This document shows, in pieces, positions 43,208 through 54,725 of a stretch of DNA of 64,000 bases. Position 1 is the stretch's first letter; each line of letters opens with the position of its first letter. The position numbers and the translations under genes were made by a program. The stretch comes from Thinopyrum elongatum (taxonomy: Eukaryota > Streptophyta > Magnoliopsida > Poales > Poaceae), in NCBI GenBank assembly GCA_011799875.1, contig CM022299.1, positions 213,844,070 to 213,908,069 on the forward strand, given 5' to 3'. The notes under the pieces were generated by a model that searched no databases, was not told the origin of the DNA, and saw only the letters and a program-made list of their open reading frames with translations.

Positions 43208-44632
43208 TCATAAAATTTTCTCAAGAGAGTTTTGTTGAATATTACCAATTTTGATCAGTTTAGCATGGTCATCCTCATCCGAAGAATTTTGATCACTGGA
43301 GTGAACCTTTTGATGTTTGGAGGTTACCTTTTGTTTTGAAGCCTTGGCCATGAAGCAATAGGAAGGAGTTTCATCGTCGCTTGAGTGTTTTTCGAAGAAG
43401 CTTGACGCAGGGGTGGAGGCACATGCTATCCCAGCCATGCCAGAATCAGAATCCTCATCGGATTCATCAACTTCTTCAGAGTCAGATGATTCTTCTTCAT
43501 CGGAATCCATCTCCTTTCCGATGTATTCCTTGGCCTTGCGAGAGGTATTCTTGCAGTTGGAGGAGGACTTGGAAGGGTTCCTTGAGGAAGATCTTGATGA
43601 AGACTTGGAGGTGGAGCTGTCCTTCTTCTTGAAGAACTTCTTCGTTTTCTTCTCATCATCGGAATCGTAGTTCTTGATCTTGCTTTTACCTCGATAGTTT
43701 CTTGAATCATATCTTCCCCTGTCATGGATTCTAGCTTCACAGAGAGGGCAATCCGAGATGAAATGTTGGCCTTTTGCACTTGAAGTAGGTGTAATCTCCA
43801 GTTGGTTTTGATGAAGATTTTGAACCGCCAGAGTTGCTGGATCCTTTCTTCTGGAACTGGTTGTTCCTCTGAAGGCGCTGGAATCTTTTCGTGATCAGTG
43901 CGAAATCTTTGTTGATCCTTTCAGGGTCATCAGAATATTCTTTGGCATTTCCTTCGGAGGAAGAATCAGCCACAGCCTTGAGAGCATGGCTTTTGTGATG
44001 ACTTGAACCATAGAGATCTCTCTTCTCTTCTTCTTGTTCCTCGTACGTGTTTAGCCTTTCCATGATATCAGCAGAGTCAAGATCTTTGAAGTCAGCTCAT
44101 TCCCTGATCATCAGAACTAGTGTGTCAAATGAACTGTCAAGTGATTGGAGCAGTTTCTTCACAACTTCATGGTTAGTGATGTCTTTGGAGCCGAGACCTT
44201 GCAGCTCATTTGCGATGTCACTCAGACGATCGAAAGTTTGCTGACAGCTTTCATTTCCAATGCGCTTGAACCGATTGAATTTTGCCCGAAGAGTATCAAT
44301 GCGAGCTTCCTTCTAGGTTGAAACACCCTCATTTATCTTCTCGAGAATGTCCCACAATTCCTTCACAATTTCACACTGACAATAGCGAAGAAATTGAGCA
44401 CGAGATAGATGACCACCAATTTCATCTTTAGCTTGAGCGTCCATCTGAATGAGTTTCTTCTCGGCGTCAGTGGGGGCCTGAGGTATTTCAACCGTGAATC
44501 CAAGCAGCACCATGTTCCACATGTCATCATCAATGGCTCAGAGACGGATCTTCATCTTCTCCTTCCAGAAGGGATAGTCCGTCCCATCAAAGATGGGAAT
44601 CTTGAGATGCGACTTGTAGCTCACTGAAGACA
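43208..44632 (-). pseudogene. Copia gag, several lesions
   Basis: The minus-strand start is near 44632 (SSVSYKSHLKIPIFDG). Recognisable parts are 'MWNMVLLGFTVEIPQAPTDA' (44522), 'FLRYCQCEIVKELWDILEKI' with a stop at 44313-44315, and 'RLNTYEEQEEEKRD' (44063). A broken zinc knuckle follows (YFKCKRP, with the first cysteine replaced by tyrosine and a frame change right after). An acidic serine/aspartate-rich tail then runs to 43208 (DEEESSDSEEVDESDEDSD). It is the UBN2/gag type of SIRE-like Copia elements. It packages RNA in the particle, but this copy is dead. Confidence 0.8.
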
Positions 44633-44685
44633 TACTTAAACTCCAAGGTGGTTAGACCAAAATGAGCAGAGTCAAGGATTACCTA

Positions 44686-44697
44686 GCTCTAATACCA
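44686..44697 (-). other. Copia primer-binding site, initiator tRNA-Met type
   Basis: On the minus strand tggtattagagc follows the 5' LTR after two bases. The usual plant Copia site is complementary to initiator tRNA-Met and differs here by one base. Confidence 0.88.
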
Positions 44698-44699
44698 AT

Positions 44700-45994
44700 T
44701 GTAGGAACGAAGTATGTCTACCAGAGGGGGTGAATGGGAGTTTTAAAATTTCTTCAGAAATCTAAAAACTCTCGTAACCCAGCAGCGGAGCGAATGAAAA
44801 TAAAGTACAGTGAGCGAATATAAACTACCGAATGGAAACTGATCCAAGCATCAAAGCAAATTACATGATTGATATAATACGAATGGAAATTGGGGAAACA
44901 GATGAAACCAGTGATGCTCGATGGCGACAATGTATTTGTTCGACCAGTTCGTCCTTCTGTAGAAGGACTACGTCTGGTTGGAGGGGTATTGACTTAACAC
45001 AGAAGATAAACTCTCTTCACCCTATTCTCCTTGACAATTGGTTCGTCAACCAATGCCGAACACTCATGGTAGATACTTGAGGCGATCTCCAAACCTTTAC
45101 AGATTTCTTCCTCGAGAACCACAATTACTCTTAATCTCTGAAGAAAATGACACCTAACCATCTAGAGAGTTTGCATCTCTCAAGAGTAATAGGCGGAGCG
45201 TACTAGACTTAGATTGGAGTGATGCTGAACCACTATCTAATTCTTCGGCTCTAGGGGTTTTCTCTCAGTGGATTTTAAACTCAAAACACTTGGAGAGGGG
45301 GTTGCTCAGCAATCTTCTCAGAATCAAATGGAGTAGCCACCAGAAAAAGCCGGTGCGGGGTGGCTATTTATAGCCACAGCCTTCCCTGGTGGGAAATGAC
45401 CATTTTGGACACGCGGTCCAGCCAATGGCCAACCGACATGTTCTCAATGGTCGGATTTCCAAGAGCAATGGTAACATTACTTGAGGAACAAGTAATGCTA
45501 ACTCCTCGGTCTGAGACAAATCTCTCGCATCGAAGAAGATCACAGTCTCTTGCTGGCAAGTATTTGCTCGGAGCACAAAGAGATTTCTCTCACAACTTAC
45601 ATAGGATTTGGGTTTAGCATCAGAGAATCAAAGTTTTCGATCGCTACACCCCTCTTAATAGTACGGTGGTCCTGTGACTCAATAAAGAGAAGAGAAACAA
45701 CGAAATAAATGCTACATCTTCACTTCGTCTTCATTCTTCTTGGACGTAGTCACTTCCTTCGGACAGGCATCGAACCAATTGCTTTACGTCAGCAATTTTT
45801 AAGGGGTCACTCTTGTCATCATAATCTTTGGTGATAACCTTCACTGCAACGCAGGGGATTATCTTTGTCGTTTGAACCAAACTCCTCTTGATTCCAAGGA
45901 CCTGTTACTCTGTGTGCACTAGCAAACACATAAGTCCTATACTGTTTATGTCAACAAGCTCCAAAACATAAGGAGGCAAATTATTGCACCAACA
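44700..45994 (-). repeat. Copia 5' LTR
   Basis: This uninterrupted 1295-base LTR runs TGTTGGTGCA to TTCCTACA on the minus strand. It preserves the empty site of the Gypsy insertion: tgcac at 45915-45919 continues directly into tagcaaacac. The right TSD tggat follows at 45995-45999. Confidence 0.93.
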
Positions 45995-47040
45995 TGGATG
46001 CGTCAAGTACAACCCATGCAGAGTAGCCGACCGTCTTCACATACCCTTGGCATCGCCAAGGCAGAGGCACATACGTGCGGCAGGGAAAAGAGATGGGCTA
46101 AACACCCGGTTCATTAAAGCCCTGTATCATACTCCATTACCTTTTTCTTACATACTCTCTGTATCGATTATGGTTCTTCCATGTAAATAGCTCGGCACGT
46201 ATGATTGAGCCTCATGAATGATAAAACAGGCTTTTTTCGGTCCTAGTGCAACTTTGAGTGCCGTTTTATCTTGTTTGGCCCTTCGCCTTGCATTAATAGA
46301 TATAGATGAGATCGGCTTTCTACCGGGGGCTCGGATTTAGAACCAAGCCTATGTTCAAGTCTGATAACTGTTCGGCGTCTCGTATATAACATTATATGCA
46401 TTAGTTTCTAATTGTGATTTTGGTCAATGATTGGGTTGCCCGGCTCCTGTGTTTACCTCTTATGTTCTGCTATGATCTGCTAGGAGCGTAAAGGGAGAAC
46501 CACTGTGATTGTACTTCCAGCTCGAATGGTCAAGTACCTCAGTGGAGAAAGCTGAAAATCGACTGTCACATTAAGCGAAAACCGGTTAGTAATCCAAAGA
46601 CAGTGTCAAACTAAAAGCCGCTAGTGGTTATGCTGATAAATGAAGGGTCCTTGTTATAAGGACCAATGTGTTAAGCTAGGTGCACCTTGGTTAAGCTGAT
46701 CACCGCTGCACCGGGGGCTAGATAAACTACCCCACAAGTTGAGCTCCTATGCTAAGTGAAAGTTATCAAGCCTTTATAGTCTGATTGCCTGGTTTCTCTA
46801 AACATGCCACCGCCTCCGGGCCCCGAGACGTCGGCTAAGGGTGTACGCGTTTTAAAGGAACACCCCGGGCAGCATCTACAAGGTGGCAGAAGCTGATGAC
46901 TGGCCGCTTTCAGATCAAGAACGGTCGCACATGAGCAACAATAAAACATCGGATAAAGATGATCATTTAAACAAAGTATAAATTGTTTTATACACATTCG
47001 CCTCGGCATACCAAGGGAAATTCAAAACTTAAGTCCTGCC
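45995..47040 (-). other. 3' untranslated region of the older gypsy-type element
   Basis: This begins with the TSD copy tggat. It is the continuation of 3913-4129 before the Copia insertion. It contains no ORF that I recognise. It lies downstream of the gag-like gene at 47041-47954 on the minus strand. A 3' LTR may be included, but I could not find its borders. Confidence 0.45.
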
Positions 47041-47954
47041 TTCTTAGATTGGGCCTCGGTCACCCGTGCACCTTCATGCACTTTGGCTAGGAACTGTTCC
47101 GGGGTCCGATCCTTTCCTTCTAGAGGTCCAGAGGCGATGTCCAACGGATTTATCTTTGGGAAATGCACCATTGTAGATGCATACACCTTTTTTCGCCCCC
47201 TCCAGACTGGCCGACCGATTCCACTTTTCCACCCGGGGGCTGGTCTCTCGAAGCCTACTCACCAGGCCGAAGAAGCTTGTCAGCTTCGGCTGGCCACACC
47301 AGAGGTTAATGCAGATGTCCTGCATCACTGGCCAGGCTGCACGGAATAGCTCTGCCAACTGCTTCATCTGATTGTTTAGTAGCGGCGGGTGCTCAGATGC
47401 CTAGAACCTAGCCCAGAAGGTCTTCTCCTCAGACCCGTCAGGGCAGGAAGCAAAATAGGCGCCGACATCCGACACACTCCGCGGCAGGTCCCTAAAGGCC
47501 TTTGAAGAGCGCCAGACTTGCGTAAGATGAGCAATTCGACTGTCACCAATTATGCAGCAAAGTAGATAGGGCTTACCGGCGGCGATTTTTTTCACCTGTT
47601 GAATTACCTCATGATCAGCCCGGGGCTGGGTCGTGGCCTCCTTACAGGCCGAGCTGGTGGTGGCCAGCTCAAAGGATAGTTTGTTCTTCTCCTCCTGATG
47701 AGCATCGCATTGCGCGCTACCTTCAGGTCATCTTTGACCTTGGCAACCCGGGCCATGTGTTGCTTGCCGACCTCTTTTTCTTTGACCAGCTCCACACTGG
47801 CCTGTTCCGCCTCAGCCCACTACTGATCGGCTTCTTGTCGAGATGTTTTCAGCTCGGAGCAAAGTTTTTCAAGCTTCATTGTGGTAGCTGCGAATACATC
47901 GGCGTGCAAATTAGAGCTTACAATAGCCATTTCTTGCCTTAATCGCAATTTCAC
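47041..47954 (-). pseudogene. Gypsy-type gag-like gene, C-terminal part
   Basis: The minus-strand frame includes 'ELVKEKEVGKQHMARVAKVK' (coiled-coil type). It continues 'KPYLLCCIIGDSRIAHLTQV', 'FRDLPRSVSDVGAYFA' and a TAG at 47401-47403. It goes on in the same frame with 'QLAELFRAAWPVMQDICINL' and 'PKLTSFFGLVSRLRE', then ends. This order matches the conserved C-terminal half of the grass protein family annotated as putative gypsy-type transposon protein (Pfam Transposase_28 group). The N-terminal part lies at 54726-56606 on the other side of the inserted element. Function in the element is not established. Confidence 0.6.
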
Positions 47955-47959
47955 GACAC

Positions 47960-49559
47960 TAATGTTTGCTTGAACTACGTCAGTATTTCCCCAAAGAGTA
48001 AGGGATGATGCAGCACAACAACGGTAGGTATTTCCCTCAGTGATGAGACTAAGGTTATCAAACCAGTAGGAGAACCAAGCAACACTACGTAAACAACACC
48101 TGCACACAAAGAACAAATACTTGCAACCCGACGTGTTAAAGGGGTTGTCAATCCCTTTCGGGTAACGGTGCCAGAAATTGGCAAACGGACGTGAGAAAGT
48201 TGTAATAGATTGATAGATGCAAATAAAAGCAAATAAAATTCAGCGAGGTATATTTGGGTTTTTGATAATATAGATCTGAAAATAAAACATGCAAATAAAT
48301 AAAAAGGCAAATAGCAATATAGATCTGAAAATATATGATGAGAAAATAGACCCGGGGGCCGTAGATTTCACTAGTGGCTTCTCTCAAGAAAAATAGCATA
48401 CGGTGGGTAAACAAATTACTGTTGGGCAATTGATAGAACTTCAAATAATTATGACGATATCCAGGCAATGATCATTATATAGGCATCACGTCCAAGATTA
48501 GTAGACCGACTCCTGCCTGCATCTACTACTATTACTCCACACATCGACCGCTATCCAGCATGCATCTAGTGTATTAAGTTCATGGAGAAACGGAGTAATG
48601 CAATAAGAACGATGACATGATATAGACAAGATCTATTTATGTAGAAATAGACCCCATCTTGTTATCCTTAATAGCAATGATACATACACGTCGGTTCCCC
48701 TTCTGTCACTGGGATCAAGCACCGTAAGATCGAACCCATCACAAAGTACCTCTTCCCATGGCAAGAAAATCGATCTAGTTGGTCTAACTAAATCGAAGAT
48801 TCAAAGAAGAAATACGAGGCTATAAGTAATCATGCATATAAGAGATCAAAAGACTCAAATAACTTTCATGGATAAAAACATAGATCTGATCATAAACTCA
48901 AAGTTCATCGGATCCCAACAAACACACCGCAAAAAGAGTTACATCAAATAGATCTCCAAGAGACCATTTTATTGAGAATCAAAAGAGAGAGAGAGGAAGC
49001 CATCTAGCTACTACCTACAGACTCGTAGGTCTACAATGAACTACTCACGCATCATCGGAGAGGCACCAATGAGGATAATGAACCACTTAGTGATGGTGTC
49101 TAGATTGGATCTGTGGTTTCTGGAACTTGCAGCGGCTGGAATTGATTTTCGTAGACTCCCTTAGGGTTTCTGGATTATTGGGGTATTTATAGAGCAAAGA
49201 GGCGGTGCGGGAGGCGGCCGAGGTGGGCACAACCCACCTGGGCGCGCCTGGGCCCCCAGGGACGCCCTGGTGGATTGTGCTCCCCTCTGAGCCCCCCTTA
49301 GGTACTTTCTTGACCCAACTTGTGTCTTTTGGTCCAGAAAAAATCACCAAAAAGTTTCGCTACGTTTGGACTCCGTTTGGTATTGATTTCCTGCGAAGTA
49401 AAAAACAAGCAAAAACAGCAACTGGCACTGGGCACTATGTCAACAGATTAGTCCCAAAAAATGATATAAAGTTGCTATAAAATGATTGTAAAACATCCAA
49501 GAATGATAATATAATAGCATGGAACAATCAAAAATTATAGATACGTTGGAGACGTATCA
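47960..49559 (-). repeat. 3' LTR of the non-autonomous Gypsy
   Basis: On the minus strand it starts TGATACGTCTCCAACGTATC at 49559 and ends in aagcaaacatta, where the usual terminal ca has mutated. The GC-rich hairpin is at 49229-49280. Confidence 0.92.
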
Positions 49560-52049
49560 GCATCCCCAAGCTTAATTCCTACTCGCCCTCGAGTAGGTAA
49601 ATGATAAAAACAGAATTTTTGATGTGGAATGGTGCCTAACATGTTCATCACATATTCTTTTCTTGGTAGCATGGACATTTGGACTTTTATATGATTCAAA
49701 GCAATAGTCTAGTTTTGACATGAAAATTTCAATACTCAAGCATATCAACAAGCAACCATGTCTTTCAAAATATCAACACTAAAGCAAGTTATCCCTAGCC
49801 CATTATGCTCAATCATTGATCCATTCATGAAACACACTCACATATTAGCTACACCCAATGCTCAAGTACGATCATAGTGCCCCTTAGTTGGTGCTTTATA
49901 AGAGAAGATGGAGACTCAAAATAAAATAAAAATTGCATAAAGTAAAAGAAAGGCCCTTCGCAGAGGGAAGTAGGGATTTGTAGAGGTGCCAGAGCTCAAA
50001 GCAAAAAAAGTAGAGATAAAACATTCTGGGTGGCATGCTTTTCCTGTCAACGAAAACGATCGAGTAGTTCCAAATACTTTCCATGCTAGATATATCATAG
50101 GCAGTTCCCAAACAGAAAATAAAGTTTATTCCTTTTTCCACAATACTTTCACATTCCACGGCTAACCGAATCCACGGGTGCCGTCCATACCAACACTTTC
50201 CAAGGAATTTATTATTTGACAACATAAAGTAAATTCATTTTTCATTTCGGGACTGGGCATCCCTAATACCTTTGTCGTACTCTCGTGCAATGACAAGTGA
50301 ATAAACACTCATCTTGAGAATAACACATCTAGCATGGAAAAATATCAGCCACCCCCTACCATTTCATGAGCGGTACGAGCACACAAAAGAGAAATTTATT
50401 TTGAAATTAGAGATGGCACATACAAATTTGCTTAGAACGGCACGGAAATACCGCATATAGGTAGGTATAGTGGACTCATATGGCAAAACTGGTTTAAGGA
50501 TTTTGGATGCACAAGTAGTGATCATACTTAGTGCAAATGAAGGCTAGCAAAAGATTGAGAAGCATCCAACCAAGAAACGAAAATTCTCATAAGCGAGCAT
50601 TAAGCATAACTAACACCGAACAATGCACCACAAGTAGGATGTAATTTCATTGCATAACTATTGACTTTTGTGCTTGCATAGGGAATCACAAACCTTAACA
50701 CCAATATTCTTACTAAAGCATAATTACTCATCAACATGACTCACATATTATATCAACATATCGCAAAACTATTACAAGGAATCAAGTTTATTTTGTCCAA
50801 TGATCTTCATGAAAGTTTTTATTATATCCCTCTTGAATATCTATCACTTTGGGACTAATTTCATTTGTTGCTTTTGATAGCTCAAACAAATCTAAGTGAA
50901 GAACATGAGCATAAAATTTTCTTCTCTCAAAATAATTTAAGTGAAGCAAGAGAGAATTTCTAAAAAAAAATTACTAACTCTCAAATAAGTCTAAGTGAAG
51001 CATGAGAGCATTTCTTCAAAAATACTAAAGCAAACCATGCTAAAAAAGATATAAGTGAAGCACTAGAGCAATTCCATAGCTCATAAAGATTTAAGTGAAG
51101 CATAGAGAGCAATTCTAACAAGTCATAGCATAATTTTGGCTCTCTCAAATAGGTGTGTCCAGCAAGGATTCGTGACTAAAAATAAAAAGCAAAACAAGCA
51201 AAGACTGATATCATGCAAGACGCTCCAAGCAAAACTCATAATATGTGACGAATAAAAATATAGTTCCAAGTAAAATACCGATGGTCGTTAGAAGAAAGAG
51301 GGGATGCCACTCGGGCATCCCCAAGCTTAGTTGCTTGCTTCTCTTTGGATAATGGATTGGGGTGCCACGGGGCATCCCCAAGCTTAGGCTCTTCTTACTC
51401 CTTATTCCTTCATCCATCGTAATCTCACCAAAAACTTGAAAACTTCAATCACACAAAACTCAACAAAACCTTCGTGAGATCCGTTAGTATAAGAAAACCA
51501 ATATTTACTTTAAGTACTGTAGAAAACCCATTCAAATTTTTGTTCTTGCATTATATCTACTGTATTCTAACTTTACCATGGCTCATACCCCCCGATACAA
51601 ACCATAGATTCATCAAAACAAGCACACAATGCAAAGAAAACAGAATCTGTCAAAAACAAAACAGTATGTAAAGATGCGAATTGTTCTCATAATTCTTTAT
51701 CTCCAAAAATTCATAAAAACTAGGAAAACAGAGGAAATTTGTATATAAATATTGTGTAAAAAACTCAGAGTTTTCCGTAGCTTCTGTGAATTTTCAAAAT
51801 TGTTTTACTTGACGCAAAAGTTTCTGTTTTCCAGCAAGATCAAATCAACTATCACCAAAGCTATCCTAAAGGCTTTACTTGGCACAAACACTAATTAAAA
51901 CACAAAAAACACAATCATAACAGTAGCATAATTGTGCAAACACTCAAGAATAGAAAGAAAAATACAAAAATAAATTTTATTCATTGGGTTGCCTCCCAAC
52001 AAGCGCTATCATTTTACGCCCCTAGCTAGGCATAAGATTTCAACGATGC
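49560..52049 (-). other. Non-coding internal region with hairpins and short repeats
   Basis: About 2.5 kb is AT-rich. Near 51300-51384 two segments (gatgccactcgggcatcccc and gtgccacggggcatcccc, each followed by aagctta) can fold as hairpins. At 50892-51100 'taagtgaagca' with 'gagagca' recurs five times at spacings of 40-60 bases. A polypurine-like tract precedes the LTR at 49560-49575 (minus strand agcttggggatgc). No ORF is recognised. Confidence 0.6.
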
Positions 52050-52884
52050 TCACACAAAAGATAATAATTGAAACACAAAGAGAGCATCATGAAACATGTG
52101 ACAAACATATTTAAGTCTACCATACTTCCTATGCATAGGAATTTTATAGAAAAACAAATTATCAAGACAAGAAATATCTAGCATATGCAAAGGAGAGGAA
52201 TAAAACATTGACAATCTCAACTTAAAGAGAGGTAATTTAGTAACATGAAAATTTCTACTACTGTATTTTCCTCTCTCATAATAATTACATGTAGGATCAT
52301 AATCAAATTCAACAATATAACTATCACATAAAAAATTCTCTTCATGATCCACATGCATGCAAAGTTGACACTCTTCCAAAATAGTGGGATTATCATCAAA
52401 TAAAGTCATGACCTCTCCAAGCCCACTTTTATAAAAAAATCTCATAAGATTGAACACTCTTCAAATATGTGGGATTATTATTATCTAAAGTTGACGCACT
52501 TCCAAACCCACTTTCGCAAGCATATTCATCATGAGGTTTAAATAAATTTTCAAGATCATAAGAATCATTATCACCCCAATCATGATCATTGCAATAAATA
52601 GTGGACATAGCAATATTAGCATCCCCAAGCTTGGGGTTTTGCATATTATTAGCACAATTGACATTAATAGAATTTATAATAACATCATTGCAATCATGCT
52701 TTTCATCCAAAGAGCTATAATGAATCACTTCATAAATTTCTTCGTTTAACACTTCATCACAATTTTCAGATTCAAAAATCTCAAGAAAAACTTCATAAAG
52801 ATAATCTAGTGAATTCAATTTACTAACAATTGGTTCATCACAATTGGATCTTTTAAAAAGATTAGCAAGTGGATGAGGATCCAT
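52050..52884 (-). CDS. Orphan ORF of non-autonomous Gypsy, probably frameshifted
   Basis: Two overlapping minus-strand frames (52884-52429, 52457-52050) read as one protein with a frame change near 52440. It starts MDPHPLANLFKRSNC and continues VSKLNSLDYLYEVF, an acidic middle (DHDWGDNDSYDLENLF), then 'GLGEVMTLFDDNPTILEE', 'DSYIVEFDYDPTCNYYERGK' and 'PMHRKYGRLKYVCHMFHDAL'. It is rich in cysteine, aspartate, tyrosine and histidine. I know similar unannotated ORFs as common in Triticeae repeats, but no domain has a known role. The position right after the leader, where gag normally lies, suggests that it replaced gag-pol. The ORF is soluble-looking with no signal peptide. Confidence 0.55.
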
Positions 52885-53106
52885 ATCAATAGATTTTTAG
52901 CAAGCAAAGATGCAAGCAAATAGAAGACACATGGCAACACAAGCAAACAAGAGATCTGATGAGAAAAAGGCGGGCAAAAAAGAGGGCGAGTAAAACGGCA
53001 AATTTTTGTGAAGTGGGGGAGAGAAAAACGAGAGGAAAATGGCAAATAATGTAAATTGCATGGAGATGAGATTTGTGATTAGGAACCTGGTAGATGTTGA
53101 TGATGT

Positions 53107-53124
53107 CTCCCCGGCAACGGCGCT
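53107..53124 (-). other. Primer-binding site, tRNA-Asp type
   Basis: On the minus strand tagcgccgttgccgggga follows the 5' LTR after 11 bases. It has one mismatch to the complement of the tRNA-Asp 3' end, the same mismatch as in the element at 5351-14342. Confidence 0.87.
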
Positions 53125-53135
53125 AGAAATTCCTT

Positions 53136-54720
53136 TTGATGTTTGCTTGAACTACGTCGGTATTTCCTCAAAGAGGAAGGGATGATGCAGCACAACAACG
53201 GTAGGTATTTCTCTCAGTGATGAGACCAAGGTTATCGAACCAGTAGGATAACCAAGCAACACTACATAAACAACACCTGCACACAAAGAACAAATACTTG
53301 CAACCCGACGTGTTAAAGGGGTTGTCAATCCCTTTCGGGTAACGGCGCCAGAAATTGGCAAACGGACATGAGAAAGTTGTAATTGATTGATAGATGTAAA
53401 TAAAAGCAAATAAAATTCAGCAAGGTATTTTTGGGTTTTCGATAATATAGATCTGAAAATAAAAAATGCAAATAAATAAAAAGGCAAATAGCAATATAGA
53501 TCTGAAAATATATGATGAGAAAATAGACCCGGGGGCCGTAGATTTCACTAGTGGCTTCTCTCGAGAAAAATAGCATACGGTGGGTAAACAAATTACTGTT
53601 GGGCAATTGATAGAACTTCAAATAATTATGACGATATCCAGGCAATGATCATTATATAGGCATCACGTCCAAGATTAGTAGACCGACTCCTGCCTGCATC
53701 TACTACTATTATTCCACACATCAACCGCTATCCAGCATGCATCTAGTGTATTAAGTTCATGGAGAAACGGAGTAATGCAATAAGAATGATGACATGATGT
53801 AGACAAGATCTATTTATGTAGAAATAGACCCCATCTTGTTATCCTTAATAGCAATGATACATACGTGTCGGTTCCCCTTCTGTCACTGGGATCAAGCACC
53901 GTAAGATCGAACCCATCACAAAGCACCTCTTCCCATGGCAAGAAAAATAGATCTAGTTGGCCTAACTAAACCAAAGATTCGAAGAAGAAATACGAGGCTA
54001 TAAGTAATCATGCATATAAGAGATCAAAAGACTCTAATAACTTTCATGGATAAAAACATAGATCTGATCATAAACTCAAAGTTCATCGGATCCCAACAAA
54101 CACACCACAAAAAGAGTTACATCAAATAGATCTCCAAGAGACCATTGTATTGAGAATCAAAAGAGAGAGAGGAAGCCATCTAGCAACTACCTACGGACCC
54201 GTAGGTCTACAATGAACTACTCACGCATCATCGGAGAGGCACCAATGAGGATCATGAACCCCTCTGTGATGGTGTCTAGATTGGATCTGTGGTTTCTGGA
54301 ACTTGCGGCGGCTGGAATTGATTTTCGTCGACTCCCCAAGCGTTTCTGGAATATTGGGGTATTTATAGAGCAAAGAGGCAGTGCGGGAGGCAGTCGAGGT
54401 GGGCACAACCCACCTTGGCGCGCCTGGGGGACGGTTGTGCTCCCCTCGGAGCCCCCCTTAGGTACTTTCTTGGCCCAACTTGTGTCTTCTGGTCCAGAAA
54501 AAATCACCAAAAAGTTTCGCTGCGTTTGGACTCTGTTTGGTATTGATTTCCTGCGAAGTAAAAAACAAGCAAAAAACAGCAACTGGCACTGGGCACTATG
54601 TCAATAGGTTAGTCCCAAAAAATGATATAAAGTTGCTATAAAATGATTGTAAAACATCCAAGAATTATAATATAACAGCATGGAACAATAAAAAATTATA
54701 GATACATTGGAGACGTATCA
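53136..54720 (-). repeat. 5' LTR of the non-autonomous Gypsy
   Basis: The 1585-base partner of 47960-49559 begins tgatgtttgcttg on the plus strand and ends gacgtatca at 54720, followed by gacac. The second arm of its GC-rich hairpin near 54425-54440 is partly deleted. Confidence 0.92.
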
Positions 54721-54725
54721 GACAC

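Larger units (their letters stand above)
4130..45994 (-). mobile_element. Copia LTR retrotransposon, SIRE/Maximus-like, with nested insertions
   Basis: This is a complete minus-strand element. Its two LTRs (44700-45994, and 4130-5350 plus 14348-14422) both run TGTTGGTGCA...CGTTCCTACA on the minus strand. The 5-bp TSD tggat is at 4125-4129 and 45995-45999. Order on the minus strand is 5' LTR, tRNA-Met-type primer site, gag, protease-integrase, RT-RNase H, spacer, ORF3, polypurine tract, 3' LTR. Integrase before RT makes it Copia, and the long 3' region with an extra ORF fits the SIRE/Maximus lineage (inference). With the 9.0-kb Gypsy and the 21.9-kb transposon removed, the element is about 11 kb. 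In a stretch of about 190 bases compared by eye, the LTRs differ at roughly 6% of sites. All coding regions carry lesions. Confidence 0.93.
47960..54720 (-). mobile_element. Non-autonomous Gypsy without gag-pol
   Basis: This 6761-base minus-strand element has LTRs 53136-54720 (5') and 47960-49559 (3'), each about 1.6 kb. The TSD gacac is at 47955-47959 and 54721-54725. A tRNA-Asp-type primer site lies at 53107-53124. The LTR is of the same family as 1-1152 and 56898-58473. The internal part of about 3.6 kb lacks gag, protease and polymerase and codes only for a conserved-looking orphan protein. LTRs differ at roughly 4% in about 205 bases compared by eye. It would need capsid and enzymes from relatives to move. 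Confidence 0.93.

Noticed and set aside
50892..51110. CRISPR-like array
   Set aside because: Unit length and spacing vary, the repeats are degenerate, and the context is a plant retrotransposon.
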